From NCBI RefSeq assembly GCF_029239295.1, contig NZ_JAQZBC010000006.1:1-64000 (forward strand): a stretch of DNA of 64,000 bases, given 5' to 3'. Origin of the DNA: Sphingomonas sp. (GTDB lineage: Bacteria > Pseudomonadota > Alphaproteobacteria > Sphingomonadales > Sphingomonadaceae). Shown piece by piece: positions 51,924 to 59,075 of this stretch. Numbering within the stretch: the first letter of the stretch is position 1; every line of letters begins with the position of its first letter. Under the pieces are notes generated by a model. It saw nothing but the letters and a program-made list of their open reading frames with translations. It ran no database searches and was not told the DNA's origin. The position numbers were made by a program, and so were the translations under genes.

Positions 51924-52180
51924 GACGCTTCATATAGGCGCCTGCATCCATTCGGTCGCGCATCGGCACGATCGGGTGGGTGCGGGCGCCCCTCCCTTGC
52001 ACCTGATTGACCCTCCGCCCCCCCCCGTGCCCGTGCTGGCGCAATTTGAGGGTGGACCCGCGCGGCCGACGGCATTATCGGGCCTCCGCTTCGCGACCCA
52101 TGTGTCCGAACCCACGATGTCCGGCCTCTTTCGGGTTTCCGGCCGGCACGTCTGTTTCGAGCCCGCATCAGGAGAAATCT

Positions 52181-52501
52181 ATGGCGTGGCTGATTCTGGC
52201 TGTGGCCGTCGTGACCGAAATCATCTGGGCATTGAGCCTGAAATGGGCTGCCATGCAGGCCAGCCTCGCCGCATCGGCGATCCCGATTGCGCTCAGCTTC
52301 GTGAACATGGGCCTGCTCGCGCTGGCGATGCGCGGATTACCCGCCGGGACCGCTTATGCAGTGTGGACCGGGCTGGGCGCCGTGGGCGTCACCATCTTTG
52401 GCACACTGATCTTCAACGAAAAGGTCAACGCCGTGCAGATAGCCTTTATCGCGCTCATCATCATCGGCGTGGTCGGCACCAAGGCGTTCGCCGACAGTTG
52501 A
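52181..52501 (+). CDS. SMR family exporter, Gdx-like
   Basis: A second 106-residue four-helix SMR protein. Glu13 is in VVTEIIWALSLKW, and RGLPAGTAYAVWTGLGAVG again fits the Gdx/SugE branch. AGGAG lies six bases before ATG 52181. Unlike the copy at 7251, no ACGG-capped hairpin is seen upstream. It is probably a single-gene unit or co-transcribed with the phosphoribosyltransferase. Confidence 0.88.
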   Translation: MAWLILAVAVVTEIIWALSLKWAAMQASLAASAIPIALSFVNMGLLALAMRGLPAGTAYAVWTGLGAVGVTIFGTLIFNEKVNAVQIAFIALIIIGVVGTKAFADS

Positions 52502-52547
52502 TCGCCCGGGTTGATCCTGCGACCCAATTCATCGTCACGAGGCGCCT

Positions 52548-53069
52548 GTGCAGCCAATCTACACCTTCATCAGCCATGACGACTTCGTTGCCGATGTACG
52601 GGCGCTGGCGACCGCATTGGCCGCCTCGCCCGAGTGGCAGCCGACGCTGATCGTCGGCATCGGTCGCGGCGGGCTGGTCCCGGCTGTCTATCTCAGCCAC
52701 GCAACGGGGATCCCGATGGCGTCCTACGATCTCTCGGGACAAACCCCGCAGCCCGGCGACAATCTTCTCGCTCGGCTCGCTGCCCGCACCCGCGCGGGTG
52801 ATCGCCTGCTGTTCGTGGACGACATCAACGACACCGGCCGCACCATCGGCCTGCTGCGTCGCTGGCTGGATGAGGCAGGCGCGCGAGAGGGATCGGTGCG
52901 CTTCGCTACGCTCCTGGACAATCAGGTTTCCGACCAGAAAGTCGCCTATCGCGCCCGCAGCATCGACCGGCGCGTGGTGAAGGACTGGTTCGTCTTCCCG
53001 TGGGAAGCGGTCGCCTCCGCGGCCTCGATCGCGGAAGACGCCGCGGAGGTTCCTGAGCGGACCGGCTGA
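52548..53069 (+). CDS. Phosphoribosyltransferase family protein
   Basis: A 173-residue type I PRT-fold protein. The PRPP-binding loop LLFVDDINDTGRT is at 88-99, and GIGRGGLVPAVYLSHATGIP forms the pyrophosphate loop. It resembles purine (Gpt-like) PRTs, but the hood is too divergent to name a base. The start GTG at 52548 follows ACGAGG. Confidence 0.82.
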   Translation: MQPIYTFISHDDFVADVRALATALAASPEWQPTLIVGIGRGGLVPAVYLSHATGIPMASYDLSGQTPQPGDNLLARLAARTRAGDRLLFVDDINDTGRTIGLLRRWLDEAGAREGSVRFATLLDNQVSDQKVAYRARSIDRRVVKDWFVFPWEAVASAASIAEDAAEVPERTG

Positions 53070-53175
53070 ACCCGCTGCGGGCTCCCGCGCTTCCCTCGGG
53101 CAGGTCACCAGTTCCCCGCATCCGTTCGCCTGCCGGCGCGTTCAGGGCCACAACAGTGGCTCGAAAGGACCAGGC

Positions 53176-53592
53176 ATGGCGATCTTCAACAAGGATATGA
53201 TCGAACTCGCGACCAAGAACACCTTGTGGCAGAAAGAGGTCTACCGCGATCGCAAGATCCAGGTGGTGCTCATGAGTATCCCTGCAGGCGAGGAAATCGG
53301 GCTTGAAACCCACCCCGCCGATCAGACCACCTTTATCGTCGCTGGCGAGGCGCAGGTCACCGTGGACGGACACGGGACCAAGGCGGGCGCAAACCACATG
53401 GTCGTGATCCCCAAGGGGTCGGAACACAATATCGTCAACAAGGGCAGCGGCGCGCTGAAACTGTTCTCGGTCTACGCCCCGCCCGCCGAACCTGAAGGCG
53501 CCGCGTTCAAGACCAAGGAAGAGGCAGAAGAAGCCGAAAAGGGCCTGCTCGCAAAGGCAGCAGACAAGGTGAAGGAAGCAGTCGGCCGGTAA
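53176..53592 (+). CDS. Cupin-domain protein with charged C-terminal helix
   Basis: A 138-residue protein. Residues 25-105 form a single cupin barrel (EIGLETHPADQTTFIVAGEAQVTVDG by range 38-63; HMVVIPKGSEHNIVNKG by range 74-90), with two His motifs that may bind a metal. A Glu/Lys/Ala-rich amphipathic tail of 30 residues follows. The start ATG at 53176 follows AAAGG. Function is unknown. A strong hairpin terminator lies downstream. Confidence 0.83.
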   Translation: MAIFNKDMIELATKNTLWQKEVYRDRKIQVVLMSIPAGEEIGLETHPADQTTFIVAGEAQVTVDGHGTKAGANHMVVIPKGSEHNIVNKGSGALKLFSVYAPPAEPEGAAFKTKEEAEEAEKGLLAKAADKVKEAVGR

Positions 53593-53638
53593 TCGGCTCC
53601 AACCTACGCGCGCCTTACCTGCACGTGCATTTGCGGGA

Positions 53639-53666
53639 GACGAGCCGCCCATCTCGGCGGCTCGTC
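53639..53666. terminator. Hairpin terminator after the cupin gene
   Basis: A perfect 11-bp stem (GACGAGCCGCC and its complement) with a 6-base loop, 46 bases after the cupin stop codon. Confidence 0.7.
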
Positions 53667-53889
53667 AACAGTCTGGCGTGTCAGCCTGCCGTCGGTAAAA
53701 CGGGCAGCTCCTTCTGCCAGCCCCGTACCACCCCCAATGGCAATAGGTCGTCACCTCATCTTCGCGCTTTGCATCCCAGCGTAGGGAGCCGACGTATCCA
53801 CATTGACGACCTACATAGAAACGTGGCACGTGCTCGCCGCGTCGCATGGCAGGCAATTCGGGGCATCGCTCCTTGCCACGTACGACCAA
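53665..53889 (-). CDS. Possible small Cys/Trp-rich protein
   Basis: A 74-residue leftward frame starting at ATG 53889 with the segments RFYVGRQCGYVGSLRWDAK and VTTYCHWGWYGAGRRSCPFY. Its amino-acid mix looks more protein-like than random frames in this GC-rich DNA, and four cysteines could bind metal. No family is recognised. It fills most of the interval between the cupin and tRNA genes, which otherwise holds only the hairpin at 53639. Confidence 0.35.
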   Translation of the reverse strand: MVVRGKERCPELPAMRRGEHVPRFYVGRQCGYVGSLRWDAKREDEVTTYCHWGWYGAGRRSCPFYRRQADTPDC

Positions 53890-53914
53890 GTATCAGCGGC
53901 AAGCCGTTGATCGC

Positions 53915-53988
53915 GCGGGTGTAGCTCAATGGTAGAGCAGAAGCTTCCCAAGCTTACGACGAGGGTTCGATTCCCTTCACCCGCTCCA
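53915..53988 (+). tRNA. tRNA-Gly (anticodon CCC)
   Basis: A complete cloverleaf: acceptor GCGGGTG/CACCCGC, D arm GCTC-GAGC, anticodon loop TTCCCAA giving CCC, and T arm AGGG-TTCGATT-CCCT, with CCA encoded at 53986-53988. The 27-43 pair is G-A, a minor irregularity. The 3' half overlaps the end of the oppositely oriented serine integrase gene and is the probable attachment site of the element to the right. Confidence 0.96.
53950..53988. other. Candidate attachment site (attL) in the tRNA-Gly 3' half
   Basis: The element begins at this tRNA, and the integrase frame terminates inside it at 53954. An intact tRNA after insertion requires the element to carry a copy of the 3' half. The matching end lies beyond the window, so the crossover point cannot be fixed. 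Confidence 0.4.
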
Positions 53989-55573
53989 GCTTTGCAGTAA
54001 GTGGCGGCGGAGCCTCCCTGCCGGTGGCTAGCGCCACGATAGCAGCCAGCCTCCCTTCCACCTGGATCAGCACCCCGCGCCCCTCGGGATTGGGCGTCAG
54101 CACTATTCGGTCGATGAGGTTTCTGACTGCAGGCACCGCCTGGATGCGCGCCTCCGGATCAGCCAGTGCGACGTGCAGCTCCTCCACCTGACGTCGGTAT
54201 TCCGCGGCGATTGTTGGGTGGAGTGCGACCACGGGCAGCGCCTCGACCTCTGCTAGTTGCTCGGCCGCTTGGTCGCGTTCGGCGCGGGCTTTCGCCAGCG
54301 CGCCCTTGAATTCGTCAAACTCACCGGCGCCGGACGCGATCGCCTCAACCAATCGCTCGAGCTTCCGAGATGCTTCTGCGTGACGGCGCTGCAGCTGTGT
54401 ACTGTCGCGCCGTGTTTGAGCGGCGCGGCGCGCGAACTCCTCGTGGTACTCTTTCACGAAGATACTCACGAGCTCGGGATCCAGCATGCGCTCACGCAGC
54501 CCTTCCAGCACCCTCGCCTCGTAGCTATCGGTTGAGACCAGACGATTGTTGGTGCAGCCGCTGCCCTCCTGGCGCGAACCACAGCCCCAGAATTTCGCTG
54601 TCTTGATGTTCCACGGTCCTCCGCAGCTGCCGCAGACACCCAGGCCAGAGAACATGTGGCGTGCACGCCGGGCCTTCGCTGGGGGAATGCCCGAATGGCG
54701 CCGCAGCCCTTCCTGCACTCGTTGCCAGAGCGCCTGCTCGACAATGCGGAGGTGCGGCACCTCCTCGATCACCCATGCGTCGGGAGGATTGGGCCTGATG
54801 CGTGTCTTGCGTGAAATTGGCTCCACGACCTTGGAGGTACGATTGTGGATCAAACGTCCGATGTAGAGCTGGTTCTGCAGCAAGCCGTTGCCACGCGTTC
54901 TGTCCGGGCGGATCGTCGTAGCGCGCCATCGATCGCCGCGCGGGCCAGTGATCCCGTCCGCGTTCAGGCGCTCAGCGATCTTCACCGGGCTCAGACCGCT
55001 CGCATACTCCTCAAAAATGCGCCTGACGATCGCAGCCTGCTCATCGTGGACAACGCGAAGTCCGCGAACCGGTCGTCCTTGCTCGTCGATCCGATTGGCG
55101 GTGCGATAGCCGTAGGCCAGCCCGGCAGGTGATCGACCAGCCGCAACGGTACCGCGCTGGCCGCGCTTGATCTTGGCGCCAAGCTCTTTGCGGAACTGGG
55201 CGTCCATGAGGCCCTTGAAGGTGCCACTAATGTCGGTGACCTCGCCGTCCGATAGAGTGAACAGGCGGGCGCCGGCGAAGCTAAGGCGCTCGCGTATGGC
55301 AAAGCTGTCGCCCTGATGGCGGGCAATACGATCGGTCGCCTCGGCGAGCACTTGTTCGATGCCTCCGGCTTCGACCCGCGCGAGCAACGCCGCAAGTCCT
55401 GGCCGCTGGGCTTCGCTGATCCCGGCCGCGCCACTGATCGCATAGTCGGTGAATATGTCGACGATCTGCCAACCCTCGCGCTCGGCTCGCTCGCGGCAGA
55501 CCGCGATCTGATCGTCGATCGAACGGCTATTTTGAAGCTGGCTGGAAAACCGAGCGTAGATTACCGTTCGCAC
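53954..55573 (-). CDS. Large serine recombinase (integrase)
   Basis: A 539-residue site-specific recombinase. The resolvase domain (1-150) begins with the nucleophile Ser10 in YARFSSQ. A recombinase domain follows (LAYGYRT to YIGRLIHNR), then a zinc ribbon (CGSCGGPW, then CGS and CTNN) and a long coiled coil. The GTG at 55573 starts directly at the catalytic domain and is preceded by GAGGA; an ATG at 55642 would prefix unrelated residues. The last residues, ERVKGIEPSS, are encoded antisense to the tRNA-Gly 3' half. It overlaps the 46-residue gene upstream. Confidence 0.92.
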   Translation of the reverse strand: MRTVIYARFSSQLQNSRSIDDQIAVCRERAEREGWQIVDIFTDYAISGAAGISEAQRPGLAALLARVEAGGIEQVLAEATDRIARHQGDSFAIRERLSFAGARLFTLSDGEVTDISGTFKGLMDAQFRKELGAKIKRGQRGTVAAGRSPAGLAYGYRTANRIDEQGRPVRGLRVVHDEQAAIVRRIFEEYASGLSPVKIAERLNADGITGPRGDRWRATTIRPDRTRGNGLLQNQLYIGRLIHNRTSKVVEPISRKTRIRPNPPDAWVIEEVPHLRIVEQALWQRVQEGLRRHSGIPPAKARRARHMFSGLGVCGSCGGPWNIKTAKFWGCGSRQEGSGCTNNRLVSTDSYEARVLEGLRERMLDPELVSIFVKEYHEEFARRAAQTRRDSTQLQRRHAEASRKLERLVEAIASGAGEFDEFKGALAKARAERDQAAEQLAEVEALPVVALHPTIAAEYRRQVEELHVALADPEARIQAVPAVRNLIDRIVLTPNPEGRGVLIQVEGRLAAIVALATGREAPPPLTAKLERVKGIEPSS

Positions 55574-55667
55574 GTCCTCGTTCCTTTCCACGGGCTGCAA
55601 TGTCCCGCGCGGCAGCAGCGCGCGCAAGCGCTTTAACGACATCGATCAGAGCAGGATCGTGCTTCAC
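55527..55667 (-). CDS. Small protein overlapping the integrase start
   Basis: A 46-residue protein (HDPALIDVVKALARAAAARDIAARG core) starting at a GTG that overlaps the upstream stop codon (GTGA), with GGAGG ahead. It overlaps the first 47 bases of the integrase gene in another frame. Small helical proteins of this kind often precede serine recombinases; an accessory or excision-directionality role is possible but unproven. Confidence 0.65.
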   Translation of the reverse strand: MKHDPALIDVVKALARAAAARDIAARGKERGRANGNLRSVFQPASK

Positions 55668-56131
55668 GCCGGCTGCCTCCCCTTCCCTGCTGATGCGCGC
55701 AGCTGCGCAGTGATGATGCGGGCACCGCTGATCATTTCGACGATCCAGTTGCCCTGCTGCAGCCAGGTGAGCGCCGCATAGCAATCCGCCAGGAGCATAA
55801 GCTGCCTGTCGTCGTCGCGCCGGGCGGCGAGATCCCGCGCGCGGGCGGTCGCGCGTGCCAGATCCGCTGCGATCTCGCTTGCAGGCGCGCCAAAGTGCCC
55901 GCCTGTCGCGTCATCCATCGCCGGAAGCAGCGGGTTCGCGCGATCAATGATCCACCTCCATTGCGCCACCAGCGCGCGGCCGCACCGCAGGCCGGCCTCG
56001 GCCGCGCTGGCCTCCAGCCTTCCGCGCTCGACCAGCGGCGGATAGCTGCGCTCGCGATCGGTGAGCAGGCGGACCGCGGCCGAGGCGAGCAGCTCGCGAT
56101 GCTCGTAGCCGGTAAGTGGCGGTCGCATCAT
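55664..56131 (-). CDS. Hypothetical element protein, helical
   Basis: A 155-residue, Ala/Arg-rich helical protein starting at ATGATG (56131), overlapping the stop of the upstream gene by four bases. Landmarks are LTGYEHRELLASAAVRLL and YAALTWLQQGNWIVEMISGARI. No domain is recognised. The overlap chain places it in the integrase operon. Confidence 0.7.
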   Translation of the reverse strand: MMRPPLTGYEHRELLASAAVRLLTDRERSYPPLVERGRLEASAAEAGLRCGRALVAQWRWIIDRANPLLPAMDDATGGHFGAPASEIAADLARATARARDLAARRDDDRQLMLLADCYAALTWLQQGNWIVEMISGARIITAQLRASAGKGRQPA

Positions 56132-56349
56132 GCGCTGCCATCCGATGGCGCAGCGGACCCATCCCCGTCAGCCAGCACCATCCGTAGCGCGGAGGGGATT
56201 TCACCCAAGCCGAGCGAAAGTGTGGGCACACGAAGGCTTACTGGCGCCCTTCGGGTACGCAACCTGGGCGGCGCAAACTTTAGAGTCAGGATCATCGTCG
56301 GCGCAGGGCCATGCGACCAGAGCACCACGCACAGCGCAGAGCTGCTCAT
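56128..56349 (-). CDS. Small hypothetical element protein
   Basis: A 73-residue protein starting at ATG 56349 with GGAGG upstream, overlapping both neighbours by ATGA-type junctions. It contains MILTLKFAPPRLRTRRAPVSL. No family recognised. Confidence 0.6.
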   Translation of the reverse strand: MSSSALCVVLWSHGPAPTMILTLKFAPPRLRTRRAPVSLRVPTLSLGLGEIPSALRMVLADGDGSAAPSDGSA

Positions 56350-56579
56350 CGAACCCTCCCGACGCCGAGCTCGACCATCAGGCCGAGCCACTGGATGCAG
56401 ATGATCGCGCCGTTGACGCCCTCACGGACAGGGGTTGTGGTCGGACGGCCTGTGGCGATCCGCCAAGCGCGCTCGGGTCCCGCCGGGATCTCGGCACCAC
56501 CACCTGGACGACGCGTGAGCGCCGCGCCGGTCCAGCCGCCCGCTTCTACTCGCGGGATCAAATGACGCAGGATGCTCAT
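56346..56579 (-). CDS. Small hypothetical element protein with hydrophobic C-terminus
   Basis: A 77-residue protein starting at ATG 56579 in an ATGA overlap. The C-terminal GAIICIQWLGLMVELGVG is hydrophobic and may form a membrane helix. The N-terminal part is basic. No family recognised. Confidence 0.6.
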   Translation of the reverse strand: MSILRHLIPRVEAGGWTGAALTRRPGGGAEIPAGPERAWRIATGRPTTTPVREGVNGAIICIQWLGLMVELGVGRVR

Positions 56580-56743
56580 GCGGCACCTGCTTCGCGGAAT
56601 GCGGCGCGGGCGCCTTCGAATGCCGCCTGCCATTGGCGGGCGATCATACCGGCAAGCGTCGGGCTTTCGGCCCGCGCATGCTTGTTTGGCACCAAGCGGT
56701 CCGCGATCGCGGCCGCGCGCTGTTCGATGCTGAGACCTGCCAT
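56576..56743 (-). CDS. Small hypothetical element protein
   Basis: A 55-residue helical protein (LSIEQRAAAIADRLVPNKHA, then MIARQWQAAFEGARAAF), starting at ATG 56743 immediately overlapping the upstream stop codon (TGATG). No family recognised; codon use and overlaps support expression. Confidence 0.62.
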   Translation of the reverse strand: MAGLSIEQRAAAIADRLVPNKHARAESPTLAGMIARQWQAAFEGARAAFREAGAA

Positions 56744-57018
56744 CAGAGCCTCCCCATCGCGAGGGCGACGAGGAAGTGGCCGGCAACGTAGAGCGCCATG
56801 ATCAGGACTACGGCGAGGCTGAACCGGCCGGTCCAAAGCTCATCGATGCTCGGCTGTTCGTCTTCGACGTAGAAACTCACGAACCGCGGCGGTTCAGGCG
56901 CCGTCACTCTCAGGTGCGGCAACTCCGCGGTGGGTGCGCGGTCATTCCAGATCGCCGACACCCACTTGGGTGCAGCGAGACGCTCCAGCTCGGCAGTGTG
57001 TGAAGTGGCAAGCAGCAT
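56743..57018 (-). CDS. Small membrane protein, first gene of the integrase operon
   Basis: A 91-residue protein starting at ATG 57018 with AAAGGAG at good spacing. Residues 1-65 are soluble, and FSLAVVLIMALYVAGHFLVALAMG near the C-terminus is one membrane helix. Repressor-type palindromes lie 25-70 bases upstream, so this leftward operon is probably under repressor control. Confidence 0.68.
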   Translation of the reverse strand: MLLATSHTAELERLAAPKWVSAIWNDRAPTAELPHLRVTAPEPPRFVSFYVEDEQPSIDELWTGRFSLAVVLIMALYVAGHFLVALAMGRL

Positions 57019-57044
57019 GTGCGGCTCCTTTCGGGAGCCATTAA

Positions 57045-57057
57045 TGCCAAAATGGCA
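57045..57057. promoter_or_regulatory. Repressor operator A
   Basis: TGCCAAAATGGCA, within a 17-base palindrome AATGCCA-AAA-TGGCATT, 27 bases upstream of the leftward membrane-protein gene. Same core as sites C to E near the repressor. Confidence 0.65.
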
Positions 57058-57077
57058 TTTGCGATCAACCTAGAAAT

Positions 57078-57090
57078 TTCCGTTATGGCA
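57078..57090. promoter_or_regulatory. Repressor operator B
   Basis: TTCCGTTATGGCA differs by one base from operator D (TGCCGTTATGGCA). It is 33 bases from operator A, between the divergent genes at 57018 and 57158. Confidence 0.55.
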
Positions 57091-57157
57091 TTTTCACAGG
57101 ATCGGCTTGCACGTATGTTCTTTGTCTGTTCCAGAAGGCGAAAGGGGAGTCGAGTCG

Positions 57158-57463
57158 TTGCCGGTTGTCGTGAAGTGGTATCGAGCGCTTTGTTTCGGTA
57201 AGCCGTGCGGGCCTTGGAGGTTCGGTGCGCAGGCGGCGTGCCGCGATCTGATCGCTCAGGATCTCGGCTCGTACGATGAGGAAGGCACGTTCTTCATCAC
57301 CGTGCCCGGTGGCCTGGAGAGCCGCAGCGAATGGATGACGCTCGAGGAAGAGGAAGAGTTAGCGCAGTCGGTAAAGCGCCGTCACTCGGCCGAACACCGT
57401 GAACGCTTGCCCGTCCCCCATCACAATCGGCTTGTGCGCAGGGTTGGTCGAACGCGGTTCTAA
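57158..57463 (+). CDS. Small hypothetical element protein
   Basis: A 101-residue protein containing KWYRALCFGKPCGPWRFG and YDEEGTFFITVPGGLESR, a pattern I associate with small sphingomonad prophage proteins of unknown function. The TTG at 57158 follows GGGGAG; a GTG at 57170 is an alternative. Its last 105 bases run antisense to the end of the repressor gene. The two operators upstream suggest repression. Confidence 0.6.
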   Translation: MPVVVKWYRALCFGKPCGPWRFGAQAACRDLIAQDLGSYDEEGTFFITVPGGLESRSEWMTLEEEEELAQSVKRRHSAEHRERLPVPHHNRLVRRVGRTRF

Positions 57464-57940
57464 CCGCGCCGGATCTGCCTCGAATTGCTTGAAGGTGGTT
57501 TCGCCGTCTTCGTTGATGATAACATAGAGCTTGCCTGGGAAGAGAGCGCGATCGTCCAGGTCGACCACTACTGTACCCCCATCGTCGATCTCCAAATCCA
57601 TGGAGTCGCCATCTACGCGCAACGCAATGGCATTCTTGGGCGCATCGGCCGGTACAGGAAGATGCCCTAGCGGCTGCTGAATGGCTTCCTTGTATGCGCC
57701 AGCGGCAACGCGACCGATGATCGGGACCGTGCGGACCGCCGACGCGGCGAGCGCGCTGGGCGTCGGCGCAGCGCCGAGCCACGACTCAATTTTGATGATC
57801 TCGTTATGTTTGAACGGCCGCTTGCCCGTGAGCCGCTTGGACACGGCGGTTGGATCTATCCCGAGCAACTCGGCAAGGTCCGCCTGGTTGTACCCGCGCT
57901 CCTTCATCAAGCGCCGAATAGTCTCATTTTCCATGCCCAT
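57359..57940 (-). CDS. LexA/CI-type phage repressor with S24 peptidase domain
   Basis: A 193-residue repressor. The helix-turn-helix is at 18-40 (YNQADLAELLGIDPTAVSKRL by range), the Ala80-Gly81 cleavage site is in RVAAGAYKE, and the S24 dyad is Ser113 (VDGDSMD) and Lys151 (TTFKQF), 38 residues apart as expected. RecA-stimulated self-cleavage would induce the element after DNA damage. Start at ATG 57940 (MGMENE) with almost no ribosome site, so a leaderless transcript is possible. Three operators lie upstream. Confidence 0.93.
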   Translation of the reverse strand: MGMENETIRRLMKERGYNQADLAELLGIDPTAVSKRLTGKRPFKHNEIIKIESWLGAAPTPSALAASAVRTVPIIGRVAAGAYKEAIQQPLGHLPVPADAPKNAIALRVDGDSMDLEIDDGGTVVVDLDDRALFPGKLYVIINEDGETTFKQFEADPARLEPRSTNPAHKPIVMGDGQAFTVFGRVTALYRLR

Positions 57941-57957
57941 GGTTAGGCAGCCAACAC

Positions 57958-57970
57958 TGCCATAATGGCA
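57958..57970. promoter_or_regulatory. Repressor operator C
   Basis: TGCCATAATGGCA, 18 bases upstream of the repressor start. Its centre is 15 bases from operator D. Confidence 0.7.
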
Positions 57971-57972
57971 AC

Positions 57973-57985
57973 TGCCGTTATGGCA
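57973..57985. promoter_or_regulatory. Repressor operator D
   Basis: TGCCGTTATGGCA, between operators C and E in the repressor-Cro control region. Confidence 0.7.
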
Positions 57986-58006
57986 TTTTACCCCTTGCTT
58001 TGAACA

Positions 58007-58019
58007 TGCCATTTTGGCA
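58007..58019. promoter_or_regulatory. Repressor operator E
   Basis: TGCCATTTTGGCA inside the 15-base palindrome ATGCCATTTTGGCAT, 11 bases before the Cro-like start codon. Confidence 0.7.
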
Positions 58020-58030
58020 TTTTCATCGGC

Positions 58031-58297
58031 ATGGACACGTTCGCTTCTGATCTGATCAACGCTTTGGGGGGCACCGCGCAGGTCGCGGAGCTGTGCGACG
58101 CCCCAATGTCGACCGTGCATAACATGCGACGCCGGCTCACTGGTTCGCGGCTGAACCACCTCCGCCGGATCGCTGTCATGGAGGGGCTGGCCCATCGGGT
58201 TGCCGAAGTAGCCGTTCAGCATGGCATCGATCTCCCGCCCTTGGCGCGGCGTTCCGAGGTGGGCGAGCAGCAGCATCAACGGGTTGATGCAGCATGA
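58031..58297 (+). CDS. Cro-like DNA-binding protein
   Basis: An 88-residue protein with a helix-turn-helix at about 14-45 (GTAQVAELCDAPMSTVHNMRR by range) in the position of cro, divergent from the CI-type repressor across three shared operators. The ATG at 58031 has no clear ribosome site and lies close to operator E. It is the first gene of the rightward operon and overlaps the next by ATGA. Confidence 0.8.
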   Translation: MDTFASDLINALGGTAQVAELCDAPMSTVHNMRRRLTGSRLNHLRRIAVMEGLAHRVAEVAVQHGIDLPPLARRSEVGEQQHQRVDAA

Positions 58298-58788
58298 GCG
58301 GCCGGAAAATCCACCGGTCTGATCGGACTATTTCGGGTAGTTTTCTGCTCGAAACGATCGGCGACAGCCTGCGCGATATCAAAGGCGAAGATGGCCTGAT
58401 CGATGCGGATCTGGGCCGCGTGCTTGGCAAACATTCTGACAGCGTCGCGACCTATCGCGCCGGAGCCGGCGACATGGGGGCCGTGTCGTTCCTGTTCGGC
58501 TGCAAGGAATGGGACGGCCGGTTCGCCAATCCTGTCCTGCGGCAGCTGGGGCTGCGCCTGGTCCGCATCCCGCAGATGATGGCGACCCAGCAGGATCTGT
58601 TGGCTCTGCTCGCCCGCAAGGCGCGGGAGGCGAGCGACGTGACCACCGCGATCGTCGGCGGACTGGCAGACGGAAAGTTCTCCGCGGCTGATGCGCGCGC
58701 TGCCCTGAGCGAAGCGCACGAGCTGCTCGACGTGCTGCTCGCGATGATCGCCGAACTTGAAGCCATCGAAGCTGGAGAGACACGATGA
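58294..58788 (+). CDS. Hypothetical early-region protein with possible DNA-binding N-terminus
   Basis: A 164-residue protein. Residues 20-60 (GDSLRDIKGEDGLIDADLGRVLGKHSDSVATYRAG by range) look like a helix-turn-helix, and the C-terminal half is a long helix (SAADARAALSEAHELLDVLLAMIAELEAIEAG by range). It starts in the ATGA overlap with the Cro-like gene. It could be a CII-type regulator by position; no family match is evident. Confidence 0.68.
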   Translation: MSGRKIHRSDRTISGSFLLETIGDSLRDIKGEDGLIDADLGRVLGKHSDSVATYRAGAGDMGAVSFLFGCKEWDGRFANPVLRQLGLRLVRIPQMMATQQDLLALLARKAREASDVTTAIVGGLADGKFSAADARAALSEAHELLDVLLAMIAELEAIEAGETR

Positions 58789-59075
58789 ACCGACTGCGTC
58801 TGCCCGTTCGGGTGCCGAATGAAGGCGCGCGCCGGTTGGCTTGGTGGCTCTGTGAACAGCCACGCGATGCCATGAAACGACTGGCCGACACCCTGCCTGT
58901 CGAGCCCACCACGGTCGAGCGCTGGATCTCGGGAGGCATCGAGCCGGGCGCGGAGGTCTCTTATGCGATCTCGCTCTTCACCCAGCATGCAGTAGTCACG
59001 TCGGATTGGCGGTCGCCCCCTGAGGGCGGCTGGTTCGATCGCCCTGCCCCCCGCACCTATCGGAAGGCTGCATGA
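58785..59075 (+). CDS. Small hypothetical protein with HTH-like segment
   Basis: A 96-residue protein with ARRLAWWLCEQPRDAMKRLADTL and VEPTTVERWISGGIEPG, resembling a small winged or Cro-type helix-turn-helix. ATGA overlaps join it to both neighbours. Function is unknown. Confidence 0.66.
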   Translation: MNRLRLPVRVPNEGARRLAWWLCEQPRDAMKRLADTLPVEPTTVERWISGGIEPGAEVSYAISLFTQHAVVTSDWRSPPEGGWFDRPAPRTYRKAA

